A DNA stretch of 61,699 nucleotides from an uncultured Collinsella sp. (GCA_900541125.1 UQIK01000012.1:1-61699); one strand, 5' to 3'. Positions 40,766-49,469 are shown, counted from the first letter of the stretch. Numbers and translations: made by a program. The notes: generated by a model from the letters alone, not told the origin.

Positions 40766-41619
40766 TACTGCTGCACCTCCTTGGACCTCGTGGCCTTAAG
40801 CTGAATCATGGAGATGGCTACGACCAGGATGCAGAAGATAACCGCCTTGGCCTGACCGATGCCCTGCCATGCGATACCGGCACGCGAATAGAACGTGTTG
40901 TAGATGTTCAGGGCGAGCATCTCGGTGGAGTGCGCGGGGGCGCCGCCGGTAAGGGCGAGGTTCTGGTCGAACAGCTTAAAGCCGTTGGTGATGGACAGGA
41001 ACAGGCAGATGGTGATGGTCGGCATCAGGTTAGGGATCTTAACCTTCCAAAACGTCTGCCATGCCGTGGCACCGTCGACCTTGGCGGCCTCGATGTAGTC
41101 GGGCGGAATGGACTGCAGACCAGCGATGTAGATGATCATCATGTAGCCGACCTGCTGCCACAGGGTCAGGATGATAAGGCCCCAGAAGCCAGCAGCAGAG
41201 TTAAGGGCGATGAGCTGGGCGCCCACGTTGGAGAGCAGGCAGTTGATCAGAATCTGCCAGATGTAGCCCAGCACGATGCCGCCGATCAGGTTAGGCATAA
41301 AGAAGATCGTACGGAAGATGTTGGTGCCCTTGAGCGCTTTGCGGGTGAGCGCCTGCGCGATGGCGAGGGCGATTACGTTGATGAGCACCGTCGACAGGAA
41401 GGCAAACGCCACGGTAAAGAAGAACGACGTGGCAAACTGCGGATCGGACAGTGCGCGCACGTAGTTCTCGATACCGACAAAGTGCGTGTTGTTGATGGTA
41501 ATAAACTGGCAGAACGAGAGATAGAAACCCTGGATAAAGGGGATCACGAACCCGATCATAAACGCCAGACACGTGGGCAGCATAAAGAGCGGCCACCAGC
41601 GCTTGAGTGCTTTGCCCAT
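40765..41619 (-). CDS. Sugar ABC transporter permease, MalF type
   Basis: A 284-aa CUT1-family permease with six spans and the EAA loop EAAKVDGATAWQTFWKVKIP. The N-terminus MGKALKRWWPLFMLPTCLAF is the typical entry to TM1. It follows the binding-protein gene by 87 bp and forms the heterodimeric channel with the MalG-type subunit. Confidence 0.95.
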   Translation of the reverse strand: MGKALKRWWPLFMLPTCLAFMIGFVIPFIQGFYLSFCQFITINNTHFVGIENYVRALSDPQFATSFFFTVAFAFLSTVLINVIALAIAQALTRKALKGTNIFRTIFFMPNLIGGIVLGYIWQILINCLLSNVGAQLIALNSAAGFWGLIILTLWQQVGYMMIIYIAGLQSIPPDYIEAAKVDGATAWQTFWKVKIPNLMPTITICLFLSITNGFKLFDQNLALTGGAPAHSTEMLALNIYNTFYSRAGIAWQGIGQAKAVIFCILVVAISMIQLKATRSKEVQQ

Positions 41620-41706
41620 AGAAGGGTCCTTTCAATATGCAGGGGGCGGGCAAACCAACGTCTGCCCGCCCCCTGTCGCTAATCAGATAGCTTGGGCAGC
41701 AACTGC

Positions 41707-43023
41707 TTACTCGGAAGCAGCCTTCTCGGTCTTCCAGCCATCGACGAAGGCGTTCTTGACGCCGTCCCACTTGCTGTTGTCGGCAGCATAGGCAATCAGA
41801 GCCTGCTTGAGGTTCTTCTTCCACTCCTCAGAGGGGATGTAGACGAAGTCCCAAGCGACGGTCTTCTTGCCGTCCTTGGCCATGGCAACGGCCTGCTGCG
41901 AGAAGACGTTGGTGGTCTCCTTAGCGCTCTTGAACGGGGCAGTCAGACCCATCTTGTCAGCGATGATGCTGGTGGCGGTGTCAGAAGTGACGCACCAATA
42001 CATGAAGTCCTCGGTGGCCTTCTGGGCATCCTCGGAAGCCTGGGAGCTGACGCACCAGTAGTTCTCGCCGCCGGAGCACAGGCCCTGGTTCTCCTCGCCG
42101 TCGACACCGATGTAGATGGGCATCATGCCAATCTGATCGTCGGTCATGCCGGCCTTGGTGAGGTCAGCGTAGGCCCAAGAACCGTTCTGATAGAAGACGG
42201 CCTTGCCGGTTGCGAACTCGTTGGTGGCGTCGTCGCCGGTCTTGGAGGCAAGCTGCGAAGGATCGCAGGTGGAGTCGGTGATGTACAGGTCGAAAATCTG
42301 CTTGAAGTTGTCGAGATACTCGCCCTTGATCTCGTCGTCCTCCTGGTTGTGCTCCTTCTCGAACTCGTAGTAGAGCGGGAGGTTGGCGAGGTGGGTGGTG
42401 TAGCGCCAGCTAGAGGAGTCGTCCATGCCGGCGGAAGTGAAGGCACCCTCAACACCAAGCTCGTCCTTGCGGGCCTGGATGTCGTCGGCACAAGCCTTCA
42501 GCTTGTCGAAGGAGTTGATGTCCTCGGCCTTGTAGCCAGCCTTCTCGAGCAGCTGCTTGTTGTAGATGATGCCGTAGCTCTCCTGGACCCAGTCGATACC
42601 CAGATCCTTGCCATCGGACTGCAGAGCCAGGGAGTCGTCAATGAGCTCACCGCGGAGCTTGGTATCGGACAGGTCGGCGCAGTAATCCTTCCAGTTCTTA
42701 AGACCGGTGGGGCCGTTGACCTGGAACAGGGTCGGAGCGGAGCTCTTGGACATCTCGGACTTGAGCTTCTCCTCGTAGGTGTTGGAGGCGGCGGTCACGA
42801 TCTTGACCTCGACGCCCTTCTCCTTCTTATAGGCCTTGGCGATCTCCTTCCACTCCTTGTCGACCTCGGGCTTGAATTGGAGGAAGTAGACCTCGGCAGC
42901 GTCACCAGAAGCAGAGGAGCCGGAGCCGGCAGAACCGCCGCAACCCACGAGACCCAGACCAAGAACCGCAGCCGCGGAACCAGCAAAGCCCAGGAACTGC
43001 CTTCTGCTCATTTCGTTCTTCAT
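41707..43023 (-). CDS. Sugar-binding lipoprotein of the ABC transporter
   Basis: A 438-aa solute-binding protein starting at MKNEMSRRQFLGFAGS (43023). The signal has a twin-arginine motif (SRRQFLG) and a lipobox LVGC with Cys28 as lipidation site, so it is likely a Tat-exported lipoprotein. A Ser/Gly linker precedes the mature cluster-D-type fold (YFLQFKPEVDKEWKEIAKAY and GKAVFYQNGSWAYADLTKAG). It captures an oligosaccharide or alpha-glucoside. The neighbouring glycogen and maltodextrin enzymes favour maltodextrin-like sugars, but this is inference. Confidence 0.93.
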   Translation of the reverse strand: MKNEMSRRQFLGFAGSAAAVLGLGLVGCGGSAGSGSSASGDAAEVYFLQFKPEVDKEWKEIAKAYKKEKGVEVKIVTAASNTYEEKLKSEMSKSSAPTLFQVNGPTGLKNWKDYCADLSDTKLRGELIDDSLALQSDGKDLGIDWVQESYGIIYNKQLLEKAGYKAEDINSFDKLKACADDIQARKDELGVEGAFTSAGMDDSSSWRYTTHLANLPLYYEFEKEHNQEDDEIKGEYLDNFKQIFDLYITDSTCDPSQLASKTGDDATNEFATGKAVFYQNGSWAYADLTKAGMTDDQIGMMPIYIGVDGEENQGLCSGGENYWCVSSQASEDAQKATEDFMYWCVTSDTATSIIADKMGLTAPFKSAKETTNVFSQQAVAMAKDGKKTVAWDFVYIPSEEWKKNLKQALIAYAADNSKWDGVKNAFVDGWKTEKAASE

Positions 43024-43194
43024 TACAATCCACCCTTTCACACCGTGGCGGCACCCTTTGCCGCCGCCTTCGGAGATTGGCTCGGGGACTTTGCCCCTTT
43101 TGCTGATTTGTACGATACGCTATTTGGCTAGTTGTTTGAACAAGTATTACTAGAGCGGTAGAAAAACTTCGGTGAACGGTAATTTCAACTTGAT

Positions 43195-43205
43195 ACTTGA
43201 CAAGT
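43195..43205. promoter_or_regulatory. Candidate GntR operator before the ABC operon
   Basis: ACTTGACAAGT is an 11-bp palindrome in the 306-bp gap 43024-43329 upstream of the binding-protein gene. A related TTGAACAAGT lies at about 43137-43146. They are candidate sites for the GntR protein at 43330. The gap otherwise holds the ABC promoter region and a GntR terminator. Confidence 0.45.
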
Positions 43206-43237
43206 TTTGTATAAACAATTATTTGTTATCGAATGCA

Positions 43238-43290
43238 GAGAAAACGCCCGGTCAAGCCGATGCATCGTCGGTTTGACCGGGCGTTTTCTC
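43238..43290 (-). terminator. Terminator of the GntR gene
   Basis: A 23-bp stem (43238-43260 with 43268-43290; arms begin GAGAAAACGCCCGG) with a single G-T pair and a 7-nt loop. It lies 39 bp past the GntR stop codon and is unusually long for an intrinsic terminator. Confidence 0.7.
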
Positions 43291-43329
43291 TTTGAGGGCA
43301 TGAGTCTCGTCAGGCTGCGAGCTGGCCGG

Positions 43330-44049
43330 TTATCGCTTGGAGTTGACGCGGTAGTGGAAGATCTCGGGATGCGTGCGGGCATGCGTGACCTCGAACAAGA
43401 TGCCGTCCGAGGTGTACGACTGGCTCTCCATGACGGCGACACAGTTGTACTTACCAAGGTCAAGATAGCTGCAGTCCTCATCGTTGGCAAGCTCGACGCT
43501 CACTGTACGGCGACTCGCCATCACTTTGACGCCGCGTTTGTGCTCCAGATAGTCGTAAATTGACTTTGCGGCGATCTCGGGCGTCAGGCCTTTGGCGATC
43601 GACTCCAGAAAATAGCCGTGGTCCACCTGGCGAGCGCTACCGTTAAGGCTACGGACGCGCACCACGCGAATCAACTCCTCGCCCACCTTAAAGCCCAGGT
43701 GACGAGAGAGTTGCTCGGTGCAGACCAGATGTTCAAAAGACTTAACGTCCGTCGATGCAACGGCATTGTTGCGCTTTGCAAACTCGCCAAACGACTCAAC
43801 CTCTTCGAGTGCGCCCAACATGTCGGTTTCGCCCTTAAGCCAAATAACGCGCACGCCCTTGCCGTGTATGGGCTGCACAAACATCCCGTCGGCCAGCATA
43901 CCCAAGGCGCGACGGACGGTATTGCGAGTGCATCCGAACTCCGCGGTCAGCTCGGCTTCGGTTGGCAGCATCTCCTGAAACGCATAGGTCCCATTAATGA
44001 TGCGCGAGCGTATTTCTCGGTAGATTCCTTCGTATATCGCTTTTGGCAT
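43330..44049 (-). CDS. GntR-family regulator with UTRA domain (ABC operon)
   Basis: A 239-aa regulator of the HutC/TreR type. The winged helix has EMLPTEAELTAEFGCTRNTV (about 24-43), and the UTRA domain includes ELIRVVRVRSLNGSARQVDH and VAVMESQSYTSDGILFEVTH. It precedes the ABC operon on the same strand and is separated from it by a strong terminator. It is divergent from the PTS-HAD gene, so it may control both. The effector is probably a sugar phosphate. Confidence 0.92.
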   Translation of the reverse strand: MPKAIYEGIYREIRSRIINGTYAFQEMLPTEAELTAEFGCTRNTVRRALGMLADGMFVQPIHGKGVRVIWLKGETDMLGALEEVESFGEFAKRNNAVASTDVKSFEHLVCTEQLSRHLGFKVGEELIRVVRVRSLNGSARQVDHGYFLESIAKGLTPEIAAKSIYDYLEHKRGVKVMASRRTVSVELANDEDCSYLDLGKYNCVAVMESQSYTSDGILFEVTHARTHPEIFHYRVNSKR

Positions 44050-44105
44050 TGTTTCACCTCTACATTATTCATTTCCGGCTAGGCACGATAGCATTTCTTA
44101 AAGTT

Positions 44106-44235
44106 GTTTAAACCGAATATCGGTAAAGCGACAGGATTTAACCGTTGACGGTTTCTGTCATGCCCAAATCGGTTTCGCTCAAAACTGCCGGTACGACAAT
44201 CGTCTGGTCCTCTACAATGAATCCATTGTTTAAAC
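44106..44235 (+). promoter_or_regulatory. GTTTAAAC palindromes upstream of the PTS-HAD gene
   Basis: GTTTAAAC occurs at 44106-44113 and 44228-44235; the second is part of GTTTAAACGTTTCC, a LacI-like AAACGTTT arrangement 43 bp before the start codon. The same octamer lies in the malQ promoter at 34192. Shared regulation of the two genes is plausible. Confidence 0.4.
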
Positions 44236-44278
44236 GTTTCCCCACGCGCAACGCGCCTCGATATTCGGAAGGCAGAAC

Positions 44279-46729
44279 ATGCTGCAAAAAATCCAACGCT
44301 TTGGCGGGGCAATGTTCGCGCCCGCCATGCTGTTTTCTATATCAGGCCTCATGGTCGGCGTCTCCGCTCTCGCAACGACTGCGGACATCGTCGGCGATCT
44401 CGCCGTATACGGAACCCCTTGGTACGTTTTTTGGACCATCATCCAGCGCGGCTCGTGGACGGTCTTTAAGCGCCTTCCGCTCCTTTTTGCCGTAGCGCTG
44501 CCCATCGGCCTTGCCCAAAAGCAACCGGCACGTTGCTGCCTCGAGGCACTCGTGGCCTATTTTGCCTATTGCTTCTTTTTGAGCGAAATCATTAAGCTGA
44601 GCGGAGACAATCTTGGACTTAAGTACCCGTCGTCTTTGACCTCCGCTAGCGGCATCACCATCATCGACGGCATCAAGACGCTCGACACCGGCATTATCGG
44701 CCCGCTGGCGGTATCGGCAACCGTCGTCGCCATCCATGACCGCTTCTACGATGCCAAGGTTCCCGATTGGCTCGGCACCTTCTCGGGCTCCTCGCTGGTC
44801 TACCTCATCAGCTTTTTTGCCGTGTTTGCCCTTGCCGCTATCTCGGCCGCCATCGTGCCCTACGTATACGATGTAACTGATACGCTGCGTCACGCGCTTG
44901 CAGGCGTCGGTCCCTTTGGCGTGGGCATCTTTGTCTTTTTAGAACGAGCACTCGAGCCCTTTGGCCTGCACCACCTGCTCTACATGCCGATCTACTACGA
45001 CAACCTGGTCATTAACGACGGCATCTACGCCACGTGGAGCAGCTTGCTCCCCATCCTCTCCCATAGCACGCGCCCCCTTAATGAGCTTGCGCCGTGGGCC
45101 GGTTTTACCGCCACTGGCTGGGTCAAGCTCTTTGGCCTTCCTGCCATCGCAGCCGCGTTCTACTCCACCGCAAAACCTGAGCGCCGCGCCGGCCTCAGGG
45201 TCATCCTTGTTCCCGCCATCATCGCCTCGGTGGTTTGCGGCGTTACCGAGCCACTCGAGTTTCTCTTTATGTTCACCCACCCCGGGCTCTTTTTGCTCTA
45301 CGCCGTCCTATCGTCTTGCCTTGCCACAACCATGAATCTCTTTGGCATCGTCGGCATCTTCTCGGGCGGCCTCATGGAGATGGCAGCCTTCAACTTTATT
45401 CCGCTCATGCGCATGCATGCCGGTGCCTATCTTTTGGCGCTCGGTATCGGCCTTGCCTTTAGCCTCATCTTTTTTGTGAGTTTTCGAGCACTCATCTTGA
45501 TCTATGACCTTAAGACGCCGGGCCGCGAGGATCATGTCGCCAATCGCGCGGCAATCGATCGTTTAACGGAAAGCGGCTTTGCCAAAGAGCAATCTCCCAA
45601 TGACGAGGTCAATAGTCAATCCGATCAAGATCACGTCCTCGCTGAGCGGGTAATTCAGCTTTTAGGTGGCGTTGGCAATATTGCGGGCGCAACCAACTGC
45701 GCCACGCGCCTGCGCGTCGAGGTCGCAGACCCTTCCATCGTTGCAGATAACGCGTCGTTTGTCGCGGCGGGCGCCAAAGGCCTCATCATTACGGGCAAGA
45801 CCGCCCAGGTGGTCATCGGCATCTCCGTTCCCCGCGTTAAAGAGCATTTTGACCAGATCATGGGCCTCGAGCCGGGATTTGTGCCCACCGCCTCGGCCTC
45901 CCCTGTCGCCAGCCCAACCCACAAGCACGGCGATATCTGCTTCTTCGATATCGACGGAACGCTCGCCTGGCAAGACCCCAGGCTCGCCCAAGACCTTCCC
46001 GAAGACGAGCGGGACCTCTCCCCCTATCCCAACGAGGCGGTTTCGCAGGCAATCCGCGAGTTTGTCGCCAACGGCAACATGGCCTTTATCTGCACGGGAC
46101 GCACCCTGAGCTGCATCCACCCCAAACTTCTTGAGCTGCCCTGGACCGGCATCGTCTGTCTTGCGGGCGGTTACGCCGAGATCAACGGACACGCAGTTCG
46201 CGATCTGTCGATGACGCCCAGTATGCTGCAGCGTCTTGCCCCCTACCTTGAGCAATCGGGCGAGGTCATCCGCTTTGAGGGTCTCAACGGCGTCGTGCGC
46301 ATGAGTGCCGATGCCCCCGATGCTCCCGGATACGCGCGCACCCTGGGCGACGCAGTCACGCAGCTGCAACATTACAGTGCCTACAAGATCTTGATGTCTA
46401 CATCGCTCGCCAACCACATCGCTCAAGATAAGGCACTTGAGCCGTTGTTGTGCTTTAACGAGCTCGAACTCGAGGTAACCGAAATCTCGCCCCGCGAATG
46501 CACGAAGCGCGGGGGCATCCAGTCTGTACTCGACGCCCTCGATCCCCACCATGGAACCGTATACGGCATCGGCGACGCCAGCAATGACGTCTCGCTGATG
46601 AACGCCGTCGATGTCGGTATCGCCATGGGCAATGCGCCAGACTATCTCAAAAAGCGCGCCGACTACATCACCGACTCGGTCGACAAAGATGGCGTCGTCA
46701 AGGCGCTCGAGCACTTTAGGCTTATATAA
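44279..46729 (+). CDS. PTS EIIC-EIIB fused to a HAD (Cof-type) phosphatase
   Basis: An 816-aa three-domain protein. Residues 1-410 are EIIC of the glucose/maltose superfamily, with about ten spans and the GVTEPLEFLF signature at 321-330. Residues 450-530 are EIIB with phospho-Cys474 in NCATRLR. Residues 551-816 are a Cof-type HAD hydrolase: CFFDIDGTLAW (D557, D559), TGRT (T606), and GIGDASNDVSLM (D766, D770). There is no EIIA, so phosphate must come from a separate EIIA. Each domain looks intact, in one uninterrupted frame. It likely imports maltose or an alpha-glucoside as the 6-phosphate and may dephosphorylate it on site, analogous in logic to the MapP pathway of lactic acid bacteria. Substrate and activity are inferred. 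Confidence 0.92.
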   Translation: MLQKIQRFGGAMFAPAMLFSISGLMVGVSALATTADIVGDLAVYGTPWYVFWTIIQRGSWTVFKRLPLLFAVALPIGLAQKQPARCCLEALVAYFAYCFFLSEIIKLSGDNLGLKYPSSLTSASGITIIDGIKTLDTGIIGPLAVSATVVAIHDRFYDAKVPDWLGTFSGSSLVYLISFFAVFALAAISAAIVPYVYDVTDTLRHALAGVGPFGVGIFVFLERALEPFGLHHLLYMPIYYDNLVINDGIYATWSSLLPILSHSTRPLNELAPWAGFTATGWVKLFGLPAIAAAFYSTAKPERRAGLRVILVPAIIASVVCGVTEPLEFLFMFTHPGLFLLYAVLSSCLATTMNLFGIVGIFSGGLMEMAAFNFIPLMRMHAGAYLLALGIGLAFSLIFFVSFRALILIYDLKTPGREDHVANRAAIDRLTESGFAKEQSPNDEVNSQSDQDHVLAERVIQLLGGVGNIAGATNCATRLRVEVADPSIVADNASFVAAGAKGLIITGKTAQVVIGISVPRVKEHFDQIMGLEPGFVPTASASPVASPTHKHGDICFFDIDGTLAWQDPRLAQDLPEDERDLSPYPNEAVSQAIREFVANGNMAFICTGRTLSCIHPKLLELPWTGIVCLAGGYAEINGHAVRDLSMTPSMLQRLAPYLEQSGEVIRFEGLNGVVRMSADAPDAPGYARTLGDAVTQLQHYSAYKILMSTSLANHIAQDKALEPLLCFNELELEVTEISPRECTKRGGIQSVLDALDPHHGTVYGIGDASNDVSLMNAVDVGIAMGNAPDYLKKRADYITDSVDKDGVVKALEHFRLI

Positions 46730-46842
46730 GCAGCCGGCACGCGCACGCGTCCCGTTTCTCCAAATCGCCAAAACAGACGCGCCGGCAACTCCAATGTGGC
46801 AATATGGTATCTGCACACCGCAACGATGTAACCCAAGAAAGA

Positions 46843-47868
46843 ATGCGAGAACCCGTGTCCAGTCCGTTTACCAGCTTTTTAGCCCAGCACTTTGACCAGA
46901 TTAACGACTATCTGGCCACGTTCTTTGACGGACAGGCGACCTCTGCCGATATCGAGCGCTACCTGTATGCGCCGCTCTCGGCTTTTACGGCCAACGCCGG
47001 CAAGCGCCACCGCCCGCTTATCTGTATGCTCGCCGCAACCGCAGTGGGCGGCAGCTTTGAGAGCGCCCGCAGCGCCGCGGCAGCCATCGAGCATTTCCAG
47101 TCGGGCGCGCTGATCCACGACGACATCGCCGACAACGGACAGCTTCGTCGAGGCAAGCCCTGCATGCACCTTACCGAGGGCACGGGCCTTGCCATCAATT
47201 GTGGCGACCTGGCGCTCACCATGGTCACCAAGACGGTTCTCGACGACCCCACGCTGGAGTCCGACGTGAAGCTGCGCGTGCTCCACGAGCTTACCGAGAT
47301 GATCGTCCGCACCATCGAGGGTCAAGCACTCGACCTGGGTTGGGTCCGTGACGGGCGCTTTGATATCTCGGTTGATGACTACCTGGACATGGCGACGCAC
47401 AAGACCGCGTTTTACAGCGGAGCCACGCCGCTTGCCGCCGGAGCCATTATCGGCGGCGGCAGCGATAAGCAAATCGAAGCGCTGCGCGCCTTTGGCCTGC
47501 ACACGGGCCTTGCCTTTCAGATTCAGGACGACCTGCTCAACCTTGTCGGCACTAAGGAAGCCGCCAACAAGGACTTCCGCACCGACATCACCGAGGGCAA
47601 GCGCACGCTTGTCGCCGTACATGCCCTCTCTGATGAACGCTACCACGACGAGGTCGAGGCGATTCTTTCCTCGGGCACCGATGATCCCGCGCAGCTCGCA
47701 CGCGCCGTGGAGATCTTCCAAGAGACCGGCTCCATCGATTACGCCCACACTTACGCGCTCGACCTGACCGCTAAGGCCAAAGCGGCCATCGAGAACGTTG
47801 AGCTTGATCCGCACGCACGCGAGCTGTTCCTCTCCATGGCAGATTTCTTTGTGGAGCGCCTTAACTAA
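46843..47868 (+). CDS. Polyprenyl diphosphate synthase
   Basis: A 341-aa trans-isoprenyl synthase; the start at 46843 is behind AAGAAAGA, and an alternative ATG at 46804 would add 13 residues. The first Asp-rich motif is LIHDDIADNGQLRRGKP. The second region is FQIQDDLLNLVG, where the usual DDxxD is DDLLN. LGWVRDGRFDISVDDYLDMA and ITEGKRTLVAVHAL are also typical. It builds geranylgeranyl-, hepta- or octaprenyl-type diphosphates for quinones or lipid carriers; the chain length cannot be fixed from sequence. Confidence 0.9.
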   Translation: MREPVSSPFTSFLAQHFDQINDYLATFFDGQATSADIERYLYAPLSAFTANAGKRHRPLICMLAATAVGGSFESARSAAAAIEHFQSGALIHDDIADNGQLRRGKPCMHLTEGTGLAINCGDLALTMVTKTVLDDPTLESDVKLRVLHELTEMIVRTIEGQALDLGWVRDGRFDISVDDYLDMATHKTAFYSGATPLAAGAIIGGGSDKQIEALRAFGLHTGLAFQIQDDLLNLVGTKEAANKDFRTDITEGKRTLVAVHALSDERYHDEVEAILSSGTDDPAQLARAVEIFQETGSIDYAHTYALDLTAKAKAAIENVELDPHARELFLSMADFFVERLN

Positions 47869-48006
47869 CGGGGGTTATAAAACCTGTCAGCAGCGTATTT
47901 AGGCACAACTTGCTACACTGTTGAGTGCATGTTTATGCATCCCTTTGCGTTGTCTATCCGACAGACGCTCAAATAGTACGAATGGTACGCCGAAAGGGGT
48001 TCGTTC

Positions 48007-48912
48007 ATGGAACCTATTACAACGGGCATGCAAGGAGCAGCCGTCGAGGACGTGCAGTCTCGTCTCCTGCAGCTCGGCTACACGATTGATGCCGCCGAAG
48101 TCACCGACAAGTACTTTGGAGCCACCACTGAGCAGGCCGTCAGCACCTTCAGGCTCGACAGCGGCCTTGCTGCCGGTCATGCCGTCGATATCCCCTGCTG
48201 GAGCGCCCTTGTAGACGCTTCGTATAAGCTGGGCGACCGCACCCTCTATCTGCGCATGCCCAATTTCCATGGCGCCGATGTGCAGGCCCTGCAGCGCGCT
48301 CTCAACGTTTTGGGCTTTGCCTGTGGCGAAGACGACGGCTACTTTGGTCCGCATACCGAGGCCGCCCTGCAGCAGTTCCAGGAAAATGTCGGCCTGTTTG
48401 CCGACGGCATGGCCTTCCAGGACACCTACGCCTACATCAACCGCCTGCACCATGTGTGGGAGGGCAAGCCCTCGGTCACCGAAGCCGAATCCCGTATCGG
48501 TTTTGCTCGCGCCGCCAACGTGCTCGAGCGCTTCCAGATTGCCGTTATCGGCGAGGACCCCATCGCACGCAGTGTTGCGTCGCGCATGTGGAATATCGCC
48601 ACGGCAACGACCGACAACAGCGGCATGATGCTCTGCGACTCCGAGGTCCCAACCGACGTTGACCTGGTGCTCGAGATTGCAAGCGACGAGCTGCCCGCCG
48701 ACGCCGCACCGCGCGCCACGATTGCCCTCGCCGAGTGCCACAACCTGGCCCAGCGCATCCGCACTGCCAATGTCGCCGCGCAGCAGAAGCCGGCACGCAT
48801 TCGCATTGAGCTCACGGGCATGACGCGCTACAACGGCACCTTCACGGCCAGCGATGCGCAGACACTCGCCGTACGCCTGCTCGATGGCGTTTGCGATGCC
48901 CTCGCAGATTAG
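48007..48912 (+). CDS. Leaderless protein with two peptidoglycan-binding domains
   Basis: A 301-aa protein with two PG_binding_1 repeats: residues about 1-65 (TTGMQGAAVEDVQSRLLQLG, FGATTEQAVSTFRLDSGL) and about 82-140 (MPNFHGADVQALQRALNVLG, YFGPHTEAALQQFQENVGLF). The C-terminal third (about 170-301) resembles an amidase-like fold, with ALAECHNLAQRIRTANVAAQ, but no zinc-binding set is evident. No signal peptide or membrane anchor is visible. This design is close to mycobacterial CwlM, a cytoplasmic regulator of MurA and lipid II flux; equivalence is a guess. It is followed by tRNA-Gln. Confidence 0.8.
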   Translation: MEPITTGMQGAAVEDVQSRLLQLGYTIDAAEVTDKYFGATTEQAVSTFRLDSGLAAGHAVDIPCWSALVDASYKLGDRTLYLRMPNFHGADVQALQRALNVLGFACGEDDGYFGPHTEAALQQFQENVGLFADGMAFQDTYAYINRLHHVWEGKPSVTEAESRIGFARAANVLERFQIAVIGEDPIARSVASRMWNIATATTDNSGMMLCDSEVPTDVDLVLEIASDELPADAAPRATIALAECHNLAQRIRTANVAAQQKPARIRIELTGMTRYNGTFTASDAQTLAVRLLDGVCDALAD

Positions 48913-48950
48913 GTAAACTAAACGAGTTGCTTTTGGGCAACACCACACAT

Positions 48951-49022
48951 TGGGACGTAGTTCAACGGTAGAACTCCGGTTTTTGGTGCCGGCTGTTGGG
49001 GGTTCGAATCCCTCCGTCCCAG
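48951..49022 (+). tRNA. tRNA-Gln (anticodon TTG)
   Basis: Acceptor TGGGACG/CGTCCCA (U1-A72, typical of Gln), anticodon stem CCGGT/GCCGG around TTTTGGT with anticodon TTG, T-arm ending GGTTCGAATCC, discriminator G at 49022. CCA is not encoded (the DNA continues CCC). Confidence 0.95.
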
Positions 49023-49036
49023 CCCTTAAGAACACA

Positions 49037-49073
49037 GCGCTCCAGGCCCTTATGAACCTGGAGCGCTTTCTTG
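49037..49073 (+). terminator. Terminator after tRNA-Gln
   Basis: GCGCTCCAGG (49037-49046) and CCTGGAGCGC (49057-49066) form a perfect 10-bp stem followed by TTTCTTG. It is placed like the terminator after tRNA-Leu. Confidence 0.8.
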
Positions 49074-49082
49074 TGGGCAAGC

Positions 49083-49213
49083 GGAGGGATTCGAACCCGC
49101 AAGGGTGCGGAGCTGAGGAAACGCGAAGCGTTTTCCAGCGCAGCACGCAAGGAGCGAAGCGACGCAGCGGGGCGCGGCCGCCGAAAAGGCGGACGCGGAA
49201 TCCCTCCGTCCCA
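49083..49213 (+). repeat. tRNA-end-mimicking palindromic element B
   Basis: GGAGGGATTCGAACCC (49083-49098) is the exact reverse complement of tRNA-Gln 49000-49015. GAATCCCTCCGTCCCA (49198-49213) is an exact direct copy of tRNA 49006-49021. The two ends pair (GGAGGGATT/AATCCCTCC). The interior has hairpins such as GGAAAACGC with a near-complement, and motifs shared with element A (GGA..CGCG.AGCG.). Its length of 131 bp is close to that of element A (135 bp). Confidence 0.8.
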
Positions 49214-49268
49214 TACCAGCAACGGGCTCCCCGCATCTAAACTTTCCAGCCAAACCGACACTTAGGAA

Positions 49269-49328
49269 CCGGCACTTAGGGACGTTCCTAAAGTGCCGGC
49301 CACAACTTCTCTGCAGGACGAGAAGTTG
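49269..49328. repeat. Two adjacent small hairpins
   Basis: CCGGCACTTAGG (49269-49280) pairs with CCT-A-AAGTGCCGG (49287-49299, one bulged A) around GACGTT. Directly after it, CAACTTCTC (49303-49311) pairs with GAGAAGTTG (49320-49328). With element B and repeat copy 2 they fill most of the 49023-49614 gap; 49330-49469 shows nothing I recognise. Confidence 0.55.
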
Positions 49329-49469
49329 AAGTAGTTTTTCAGGCATATCCCAAAAATCCACTTCCAAAAGAGCGGCGCCCCAGGCCCATAACGACCAAGA
49401 GCGCCTTACATCAAGAAATATCAGCCCTGTTCCGAAAAGCGAGCCGCATGCAACAACCAAGTAACCACA

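Noticed and set aside
43238..43290. Member of the constant-core repeat family
   Set aside because: It lacks the core; its placement after the GntR stop fits a terminator, though an unusually long one.
49050..49460. A 136-codon minus-strand frame between tRNA-Gln and repeat copy 2
   Set aside because: It overlaps the tRNA terminator and several palindromes and resembles no protein family.
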